A DNA stretch of 40,958 bases from Candidatus Colimorpha merdihippi (GTDB taxonomy: Bacteria > Bacteroidota > Bacteroidia > Bacteroidales > P3): NCBI GenBank assembly GCA_018066145.1, contig JAGHRY010000064.1, positions 1 to 40,958 on the forward strand, written 5' to 3'. Below are positions 1 to 7,502 of the stretch, piece after piece. How positions within the stretch are numbered: the first letter of the stretch is position 1; the number at the start of each line of letters is the position of its first letter. Below the pieces are notes generated by a model. That model did not search any database. It saw only the letters and a list, made by a program, of their open reading frames with translations, and was not told the DNA's origin. The translations under genes and the position numbers were made by a program.

Positions 1-882
1 GAACTCGTAAAGACCAAGGAAAAGAAAAGACTCGTAGCCGCCTATGCTAATGACTCCCACACTATCGGTGCAGTTAGCGCTGCCATCGACAAGGGTATTG
101 TTGACGCTACCCTTGTTGGCGATATCGACACCATCAAGAAAGTATGTGCAGAGGAAGGTATCGATCCTAACAAATTCGAACTCGTTCAGGAGGCCGACGA
201 AACCAAAGCTGGCGTAAAGGCTGTAGCACTTATCCGCGAAGGCAAGGGCGACATATTGATGAAAGGCTTGCTGTCTACCGACAAGTATATGCGCGCCATT
301 TTGAACAAAGAAACCGGCCTTATGCCCGGTAAGAAAAACGATATGCTCACCCACATGGCTGTGTTTGAGATTCCCGCATACCACAAGCTGCTCGTCTGCT
401 CCGACGTGGCCATTATGCCTGCTCCCGACTTCAAACAGAAGCAGTCCATCCTCAACTATCTGATCAGCACTGCCAAGAGCCTTGAAATAGCAAAGCCCAA
501 GGTGGCCATTATTGCTGCTACCGAACAGGTGTCTACCGGCATGCAGGCTTGCGTTGACGCTGCCATCATCAGCCGCATGGGCGACCGCGGCCAGATTAAG
601 GGCTGCGTTATCGATGGTCCTCTCTCGCTTGACATTGCCGTTAACAAAGAAGCTGCCGAAACCAAGAAATGTGGCGGCGAAGTGGCCGGCGATGCAGACT
701 GCCTCCTCTTCCCCAACATCGAAAGCGGCAATATCTTCTACAAGGCTTGCACCAAGTTTGCCGGTGCCGAACTGGCTTGCATGGTTGTGGGTGCCAAGGT
801 TCCCTGCATCCTCACCAGCCGTGGCGACAGCGCAAAAACCAAGCTCTACAGCATTGCCCTCGCTGCTCTTAATGCAAAATAA
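1..882 (+). CDS. Phosphate butyryltransferase / phosphate acetyltransferase family protein (5' end truncated by window)
   Basis: Frame 1 is open from base 1 (ELVKTKEKKRLVAAYANDSHTIGAVSAAIDKGIVDATLVGD...) through the listed ORF at 256, stop at 882; motifs DILMKGLLSTDKYMRAILNKETGL and GCVIDGPLSLDIAVNKEAAETK typical of Ptb/Pta. Confidence 0.88.
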   Translation, partial: ELVKTKEKKRLVAAYANDSHTIGAVSAAIDKGIVDATLVGDIDTIKKVCAEEGIDPNKFELVQEADETKAGVKAVALIREGKGDILMKGLLSTDKYMRAILNKETGLMPGKKNDMLTHMAVFEIPAYHKLLVCSDVAIMPAPDFKQKQSILNYLISTAKSLEIAKPKVAIIAATEQVSTGMQACVDAAIISRMGDRGQIKGCVIDGPLSLDIAVNKEAAETKKCGGEVAGDADCLLFPNIESGNIFYKACTKFAGAELACMVVGAKVPCILTSRGDSAKTKLYSIALAALNAK

Positions 883-901
883 TCTTTTACCAATTTGTTC
901 G

Positions 902-941
902 AATCGCTCCATCCAATCCTTGCGGAATGGGTGGAGTGATT
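902..941 (+). terminator. Possible stem-loop (terminator or attenuator) downstream of the ptb-like gene
   Basis: aatcgctccatcc ... gggtggagtgatt can form a 13-bp stem with two G-U pairs; only a weak T-tract follows. Confidence 0.35.
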
Positions 942-979
942 TGAGTAAGTTGGCATACTAACTTTTTATAGAACCTATT

Positions 980-1324
980 ATGGAAGTTTTTTTCGAAAAT
1001 CTAAAAGACATCGCTATTACCATTTGCGATAAGGAAGGCAACATCCTGGATATGAACCAGCGCTCGGCCGACGTGAATAGTCATGGACAAAAAATCATCG
1101 GCAACAATTTATTCAACTGCCATCCGCCACACGCCAGCAAGATATTGAAAGACCTTCTCGACAACGAGAAACTCAATGCATATACCATTGAAAAGAACGG
1201 CGTTAAGAAGTTGATCTACCAGGTGCCTTGGTACGACGACAACCAATTTGGCGGCCTGATTGAGCTTTCTATTCCCATCCCATTCGAGATGCCCCATTTC
1301 GTACGTACACCCAAAAAAGATTAA
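980..1324 (+). CDS. Small PAS-domain protein
   Basis: 114 aa; FFENLKDIAITICDKEGNILDMNQRSADVNS..GNNLFNCHPPHASKILKDLL..KKLIYQVPWYDDNQFGGLIEL resembles a PAS fold. Confidence 0.65.
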   Translation: MEVFFENLKDIAITICDKEGNILDMNQRSADVNSHGQKIIGNNLFNCHPPHASKILKDLLDNEKLNAYTIEKNGVKKLIYQVPWYDDNQFGGLIELSIPIPFEMPHFVRTPKKD

Positions 1325-1350
1325 TACCCATACACTTCTAACAAAATCCA

Positions 1351-3870
1351 ATGTCAACAATCAAGCTTAAGCACACATTTGCCACCATTCTCCTTACACT
1401 AAGCTTCGTTACCGCCTCGGCACAAGGGGGCATCAGCGGTCGCGTGTTCGACGCTAAAACGGGCGAAGCAATAGAATATGCATCCATCGCACTCCTTAAC
1501 CCCCAAGACTCAGGAATAGTTACCGGCACCGTAAGCGAACACAATGGCTCGTTTGCGATTAAGCCGAAATACGGGAGTTATATTGTGCGCATTTCTTTCA
1601 TGGGCTATACCACCTATTTCCATCCTAATACCATCACCCTCAACAGCAAACATCCAAATGCCAACCTCGGCAAGATTGGCCTTACACCAAGCGCAAAGAC
1701 GATGGACGAGGTGGTTGTAACGGCAGAAAGGACTATGGTGGAATACCAGCTAGACAAACGTGTGGTAAATGTTGACAAAAACATTGTGTCCGGCGGCGGA
1801 ACTGCCACCGATGTGCTTGAGAATGTTCCCTCGGTTGCTATTGACAACGATGGAAATGTGACGTTGCGAGGCTCTACCAACGTGAAGGTGCTTATTGACG
1901 GGCGCCCCTCGGAACTATTAGGCGCCAATTTGGAATCGCTATTGGAGCAAATTCCTGCCTCAACAGTTGAGAATGTAGAGATTATCACCAATCCCTCAGC
2001 GAAATACGATCCCGAAGGCATGTCGGGCATCATCAATATTAAACTGAAGGACAAAAATAGCGGAGCCCTAGGCCTCAACGGTTTGGCGAACATCAATATT
2101 GGTTCTCCGGTTCAAGAGTGGCTGCCAACCACTATGGCCACAATCAACATCAACTACAATACGCCCAAATACGCCATCACCTTTGCCGCTGATGGCGGCC
2201 AACGAGCCCGTGGAATGTATGGCACCACCGATATAGCCCGAATTCAAAATGGCGTGGCCTATCAGCATGATTCGCTCTTCGAACACCGCATTTTCCCGAA
2301 CCAGATGGCCAGCTCGAAACTTGGCTTTGAATACTATTTCAACAAAAACAACTCGCTGCTCATCAATTACCAGCTACGCAGCGGAAACCGAATCAGAAAG
2401 GGCACAATAAATGCCACCGACTTATTGGGTATCGACATGGACTATATCCAATCCGATACCAGTCTCTCGCGCAGTTTGAATCACGTAATCGGCCTCAACT
2501 ATACCCATAAGTTTGAGAAACCCGAACAAGTGTTCACCATTGATGCCACACTGAACCTGCGCAAAATGAATGGCGAAGGCGACCAAGAAGTGTCGTACGC
2601 TGATTACTTCTCGAATTTGAACCACTACTACCTACGCCACTCTATCCAGGAGAACCATCACGAAAACATAAATGTTCGTGTCAACTACAACCATCCGCTG
2701 AAAAACGATTGGAAGTTTGAAACCGGCTACGAGGGCCGCATAAGCTTCCCTAACCAAAACTCGAAATACTATATTACTAACTACGATTCTACCGGCATTC
2801 TTGCAACGCATCTCGACAACAATTCGTCTACGCACTATGTCTCCCAGCAACAAATACATGCTATCTATGCAACTGTAGGCGGTTCGATTATTGAAGGCCT
2901 GAGCATGCAAGCCGGCTTGCGCGGGGAATACTCCCTGGTGGAAGGCCATGACATTAATCACCCCGACATGCAACGGGTATACAAATCCTATCCTCAGATT
3001 TACCCCACTCTGCATGCCAGCTACCAGATTAATAAAATCCACAGTACGCAGCTCAGCTATAGCCGACGCGTACGCCGGCCGAACATGTGGGACTTGAACC
3101 CTTACCTCGACGTGCGCGAAGGACAGCAGATGAGTTTCGGCAATCCCAACCTGGCTCCGGAATTCACCAATGCATTAGAGCTTTCATACAATGTGGCTCT
3201 CGACAAAATTAATTTATACACCTGCCTTTATTATCGCCAGACCGATAGCATGATGACCCGATATGGTTTTGTATGGGACGAATCATCAGCAAGCTATTAT
3301 TCTCCATGGATGCCCTACGATGCCCAATACGACGGCTACTGGGCATCTGCATGGCAAAACCTTAACAAAGGGCGCAATTATGGCATGGAGTTCATCCTGG
3401 ACTATCAGATACTCAAATGGTGGAAAATCAATGTCAGCATTAACCTTTACGAAAGCACTATAGAAGGCACCGAATTGCTTCAGAACCAAGACAAGAAAGC
3501 ATTTCAAGCCAGCGGAAAATTCAACACATACATGACGCTACCCAAGAACTGGACTATTCAGATCTCAGGACAATATTGGGCACCCTGGCTTGACCTACAG
3601 ACTGAGATGTTTTCAAACAAATGGGCCGACCTGGCCATCAAGAAGGATATTCTTAGGAAACAGGGCACTCTGAACCTACGTATTGGCAACATATTCCATA
3701 CAGCCGGTTTTGGACACTATACCAACACTCCACAACTCGATCGACTAGTTACTGGCCGCAGACTAGGGCCTACCGTTACGATTGGTTTTTCATACAAAAT
3801 CAACAATGGCCTGAAACAAAAAAGCACACAAGCCGAATATGACGACAGCTCATCCGATAGCGAATATTAA
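1351..3870 (+). CDS. TonB-dependent-receptor-like outer-membrane beta-barrel protein with N-terminal carboxypeptidase-regulatory-like domain
   Basis: 839 aa; signal peptide; GGISGRVFDAKTGEAIEYASIALLNPQDSGIVTGT; plug-like TATDVLENVPSVAIDNDGNVTLRGSTNVKVLIDGRPS; C-terminal beta-barrel region. Confidence 0.9.
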   Translation: MSTIKLKHTFATILLTLSFVTASAQGGISGRVFDAKTGEAIEYASIALLNPQDSGIVTGTVSEHNGSFAIKPKYGSYIVRISFMGYTTYFHPNTITLNSKHPNANLGKIGLTPSAKTMDEVVVTAERTMVEYQLDKRVVNVDKNIVSGGGTATDVLENVPSVAIDNDGNVTLRGSTNVKVLIDGRPSELLGANLESLLEQIPASTVENVEIITNPSAKYDPEGMSGIINIKLKDKNSGALGLNGLANINIGSPVQEWLPTTMATININYNTPKYAITFAADGGQRARGMYGTTDIARIQNGVAYQHDSLFEHRIFPNQMASSKLGFEYYFNKNNSLLINYQLRSGNRIRKGTINATDLLGIDMDYIQSDTSLSRSLNHVIGLNYTHKFEKPEQVFTIDATLNLRKMNGEGDQEVSYADYFSNLNHYYLRHSIQENHHENINVRVNYNHPLKNDWKFETGYEGRISFPNQNSKYYITNYDSTGILATHLDNNSSTHYVSQQQIHAIYATVGGSIIEGLSMQAGLRGEYSLVEGHDINHPDMQRVYKSYPQIYPTLHASYQINKIHSTQLSYSRRVRRPNMWDLNPYLDVREGQQMSFGNPNLAPEFTNALELSYNVALDKINLYTCLYYRQTDSMMTRYGFVWDESSASYYSPWMPYDAQYDGYWASAWQNLNKGRNYGMEFILDYQILKWWKINVSINLYESTIEGTELLQNQDKKAFQASGKFNTYMTLPKNWTIQISGQYWAPWLDLQTEMFSNKWADLAIKKDILRKQGTLNLRIGNIFHTAGFGHYTNTPQLDRLVTGRRLGPTVTIGFSYKINNGLKQKSTQAEYDDSSSDSEY

Positions 3871-4291
3871 AATTCAACACAATTCTCAGGGGAATAGGGA
3901 GATATTTTGCCCTGTGCGGAACAAATACGTGGCCCTTACCCCCGAGGAATGGGTTCGACAGAACTATCTCCTTTATCTACACAACACCCTATCCTATCCT
4001 TTCGAACTGATACAGGTTGAAGGCAAAATCTCACTCAACGGGATGACAAGACGATGTGATATCGTTGTATATGATACGCAGGTGAGGCCACTAATAATTA
4101 TCGAATGCAAGAAGGAGACTGTATCGCTCACGCAACGAGTCATCGATCAGGCTTCGCGGTATAATATCGTTTTAAAAGTCCCCTATCTATGTATTACTAA
4201 TGGTCCTCAGCAAATATGCTGCCAGGTGGATTCTGCCAACCAAGCACTAATTAACATTCCCAGCCTGCCTCCATATAATAAAAAAAGTTAA
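3839..4291 (+). CDS. Stand-alone type I restriction enzyme HsdR N-terminal-domain (HSDR_N_2-like) protein
   Basis: 150 aa; RNKYVALTPEEWVRQNYLLYL...TRRCDIVVYDTQVRPLIIIECKKETVSLTQRVIDQASRYNIVLKVPYLCITNG; start overlaps the upstream gene by 32 nt. Confidence 0.82.
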   Translation: MTTAHPIANIKIQHNSQGNREIFCPVRNKYVALTPEEWVRQNYLLYLHNTLSYPFELIQVEGKISLNGMTRRCDIVVYDTQVRPLIIIECKKETVSLTQRVIDQASRYNIVLKVPYLCITNGPQQICCQVDSANQALINIPSLPPYNKKS

Positions 4292-4359
4292 AAAAGCAGA
4301 CAAGGGGGTGACGAAACTGCATGCAATGACAGTAATTAGTACATTTAATACTAACCCTC

Positions 4360-4842
4360 ATGCGCGAAAAGGACAAGCAACAACTAGCCGAACGCTATCT
4401 AGATTTATACCGGATGGCATTTGTCCTTCTGCGCAATGAGACTGACACCGAAGACTGCGTACAAGAAGCTCTGGCAGTAACTATGGCACACACATTTCTA
4501 CTTGACCCCTACCAATATTGCACCAAGGTACTCCACAACCAATGCTACCAATTGCTTCGACGCCGTGGCTATTCGCTTCCTAAAGAACTACCAGAATTAT
4601 CTGAGAATAATGAAGACAACAAACTATACGAATACCGACTAGTACAACTAGCCCGATTGAAGGAACAGCTTCCTGAGCGTGTTATTAATATTATAGACAT
4701 GTACTACCGCGATGGCTATACCCTGGCCCAAATTGCTTCGATACAGGGCATCTCTGAGTCAATGGTGAAAAAACTATTAAACAAAGGGAAAATGCGCCTT
4801 CAGAAACAAATGATTGAATTTGACAAGAAAAACAAAAATTAA
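4360..4842 (+). CDS. ECF-type RNA polymerase sigma factor
   Basis: 160 aa; region 2-like LYRMAFVLLRNETDTEDCVQEALA; region 4-like LPERVINIIDMYYRDGYTLAQIASIQGISESMVKKLLNKGKMRLQKQM. Confidence 0.82.
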   Translation: MREKDKQQLAERYLDLYRMAFVLLRNETDTEDCVQEALAVTMAHTFLLDPYQYCTKVLHNQCYQLLRRRGYSLPKELPELSENNEDNKLYEYRLVQLARLKEQLPERVINIIDMYYRDGYTLAQIASIQGISESMVKKLLNKGKMRLQKQMIEFDKKNKN

Positions 4843-4850
4843 ATTACTGT

Positions 4851-5387
4851 ATGAGCAATATCGAACAACTCCTCAAACAGCAATACGAAGGATCACTTTC
4901 GTTCGATGATGAGAAGAAACTCAACGAGCTTACTCATCGTTCGCAGGTATTGGAAAATGCAAATAAGCGTGCTCGCGAGATCCGCCACCGACAACTTAAC
5001 ATTGTGGGGATTGCTTGTGTAGTACTGGTGGGGGCTGGTACTATCTTTGCAATGCAATCAGTAAAACGCTCCAATATAAAAGAAGGACAACTAATTGCCT
5101 CTGCTACACAAAAAACAGAAGACATAATAACAAACAATCCAGAATCTGTCCTTATGCAAGAAGTTGACAATGCCCTATTTTCAACAGAAAAAGCGGCTTC
5201 AACAACAGCACCACGAACTAAGAATACCGCCAGTGCTGAATTCAAACAAAAGGAGCCAACAGAGATAGAAGAAAGCGAAATTGTTCCACCAGCCTCCAAT
5301 ATTTCTGACGAAACCATTGTTGCCTGCAATACGCAATGTTCGCCAGATTCAGTCATCAGCGATATCTGGAAATTCCTTCAAGCCTAA
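4851..5387 (+). CDS. Hypothetical single-pass membrane protein (candidate anti-sigma-like partner)
   Basis: 178 aa; short cytosolic N-terminus, TM segment NIVGIACVVLVGAGTIFAM, polar C-terminus; starts 9 nt after the sigma factor stop. Confidence 0.6.
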   Translation: MSNIEQLLKQQYEGSLSFDDEKKLNELTHRSQVLENANKRAREIRHRQLNIVGIACVVLVGAGTIFAMQSVKRSNIKEGQLIASATQKTEDIITNNPESVLMQEVDNALFSTEKAASTTAPRTKNTASAEFKQKEPTEIEESEIVPPASNISDETIVACNTQCSPDSVISDIWKFLQA

Positions 5388-5395
5388 GATGCATT

Positions 5396-5857
5396 ATGAA
5401 AAGTAAACTCATTATCTTTGCGATATTTTTAACGTTATCCATAGTCTGCTACGCGCAAACCGACATATACAAACTATATGCCAACAGAACAGACATACGG
5501 GTTGCAAGTGTAACCAACTTCACATTGGATTCTGGAATAACAGTAGACGTTACCCTTCTAGAGGCTATTGATGACCATGGTTGGGCTTGGATTTGCAAAG
5601 AATTCGCTCTCCTGAATCCTTCCGAGGAACAACAAAAGCAAATTGACAACGGCTGGGATGTAGTATTTTTCTCACAACGAAGCAGGCAAGACCCCACCAA
5701 AACCGTAACTATCACCGATAATAATATTGATCAAGCGAATACTTGCTACATTGGAGTATCTTATCTAAAACAAACACTATACATATTTTGTTACGACACG
5801 ACCCAACAAAATGATGTGATTGTGAATTACTTTATTGAAAAAATGAGAAGAAAATAG
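5396..5857 (+). CDS. Hypothetical secreted protein
   Basis: In-frame ATG at 5396 gives signal peptide MKSKLIIFAIFLTLSIVCYAQ; the upstream extension in the listed ORF (5336) overlaps the previous gene. Confidence 0.6.
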   Translation: MKSKLIIFAIFLTLSIVCYAQTDIYKLYANRTDIRVASVTNFTLDSGITVDVTLLEAIDDHGWAWICKEFALLNPSEEQQKQIDNGWDVVFFSQRSRQDPTKTVTITDNNIDQANTCYIGVSYLKQTLYIFCYDTTQQNDVIVNYFIEKMRRK

Positions 5858-6162
5858 CAAACATCATCATTTTATACTTTGATTATATGCCCGACCACAT
5901 CTTACCTTTTATTCCGGATCAATCACTAGTGAATATCAGAGGGAAATGGATCTAAATCCGCATAACACATTCTCTGGCAATATTGGCCTTATACTAGTAA
6001 CATTCATTCCATCAACAGCCTTACCACATTATTTGATAATCAAATGATCTTTGGACCATACAAAGAATGTAGAATAGCGATAAGTATGCACATTTGCATA
6101 AACACAAAAGACTTATCTTTGATTAGGCCAACACGTTAATATCCATCATCAAATTAACAAAA

Positions 6163-6190
6163 AAGAGTGACCATATATATGGTCACTCTT
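6163..6190 (-). terminator. Rho-independent terminator of the polysaccharide operon
   Basis: Near-perfect inverted repeat aagagtgaccatatatatggtcactctt; followed on the minus strand by a T-run (cttttttgttaat). Confidence 0.85.
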
Positions 6191-6352
6191 ATAATCTATA
6201 CAAATATCAATAAATATGTAAAATCAAGACATTCGTGATAGAATGGATTTTATGTTAGGATCATACGAACTTGGCATTAGACTGAAAAGGAACAAAAATA
6301 CAACTCAGCAAATGACCTAATTGGGATATCTTGAGCTGAATTAATACCACTG

Positions 6353-7462
6353 CTATCTATTAACGATGATATCAATAATCCGATCGACATCAGCATCAGA
6401 TAGTGAATGATGTAATGGCAAACAAATTACTTCTTCCGATACTCGAGTAGCATTCGGTAGATTTTGTATGGTCGAACTCGGTAATCCCCTATATGTACTA
6501 AACGTGCTAATTAGTGGATAGAAATAACGACGTCCGAAAATGCCATTTTCTTTCATCTTAAGATATAGCTGATCACGAGTAATGCCATACTCATCAGCAT
6601 TCACGAAAATCGGGAAATAACCATAGTTATGCCGTACCCCTGGAATATCGTCAATGAAACGAATGCCAGAAACATCACGTAATGCCAACTTATAGCGAAT
6701 AGCTACTTGACGCCTAGCTTCTATCGCAGAATCAACTTGTTTGAGATTGAGCAATCCACAAACAGCACGAATCTCATCCATTTTGCTATTGATGCCTGGC
6801 GCTATCACTTCGGTTTCACTTGCAAAACCGAAATTTTTTAGATAATCGATACGCTGTTTCAGTGCATGGTCGTGCATGATCATTGCGCCACCTTCTATCG
6901 TGTTATAGACTTTTGTTGCATGGAAACTAAGCGTTGAAACATCACCATATTCTAAAATTGAACGACCATTGATTTCTACGCCAAAGGCATGGGCAGCATC
7001 ATAGATAACTTTCAACCCATACTTATCAGCTATTGCTTGGATACGGTCAACATCGCAAGGAATGCCATAACAATGGACAGGCATAATAGCTGTTGTACGT
7101 GGAGTAATTGCAGCCTCGATAGCATCAGGATCAATACCACAAGTGCGTGGATCTATATCCACAAATACGGGTTTGATTCCATTCCACCATATACTATGAG
7201 TAGTGGCTACAAAACTATATGGGGTCGTAATCACTTCGCCAGTAATTCGCAATGCCTGGAGAGCAGTAAGCAATGGAAGTGTTCCATTGGTAAAGAGACT
7301 AATATATGGCACTTTTAGGTATTCACATAATGCTTTCTCTAACTGTTTATGAAACTGTCCATTATTTGTAACCCATTTACTATCCCACACCTTTCTAAGT
7401 TCTGAAACGAACTCATCATAGTCGGGCAACAAAGGTGAAGTTACTGTAATATTATCTGCCAT
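6353..7462 (-). CDS. DegT/DnrJ/EryC1/StrS family sugar aminotransferase (VioA-like, 4-amino-4,6-dideoxyhexose type)
   Basis: WDSKWVTNNGQFHKQLEKALCEYLKVPYISLFTNGTLPLLTALQAL; ITTPYSFVATTHSIWWNGIKPVFVDIDPRT; VIYDAAHAFGV; LSFHATKVYNTIEGGAM (PLP lysine). Confidence 0.9.
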   Translation of the reverse strand: MADNITVTSPLLPDYDEFVSELRKVWDSKWVTNNGQFHKQLEKALCEYLKVPYISLFTNGTLPLLTALQALRITGEVITTPYSFVATTHSIWWNGIKPVFVDIDPRTCGIDPDAIEAAITPRTTAIMPVHCYGIPCDVDRIQAIADKYGLKVIYDAAHAFGVEINGRSILEYGDVSTLSFHATKVYNTIEGGAMIMHDHALKQRIDYLKNFGFASETEVIAPGINSKMDEIRAVCGLLNLKQVDSAIEARRQVAIRYKLALRDVSGIRFIDDIPGVRHNYGYFPIFVNADEYGITRDQLYLKMKENGIFGRRYFYPLISTFSTYRGLPSSTIQNLPNATRVSEEVICLPLHHSLSDADVDRIIDIIVNR

Positions 7463-7502
7463 TGCTTATTGCTTTAAAGTACATAATAGCATCTAAAAGA
7501 GA

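Noticed and set aside
512-961. 149-aa plus-strand ORF overlapping the ptb-like gene
   Set aside because: Alternative frame with low-complexity composition; the ptb-like frame has clear family motifs.
1614-3507. Several antisense ORFs across the outer-membrane protein gene
   Set aside because: No recognisable motifs and fully overlapped by a strong 839-aa coding gene.
6093-6121. Possible plus-strand promoter (TTTG ... TATCTTTG)
   Set aside because: Spacing of 17 nt is short for this promoter class and no downstream gene or strong plus-strand terminator follows.
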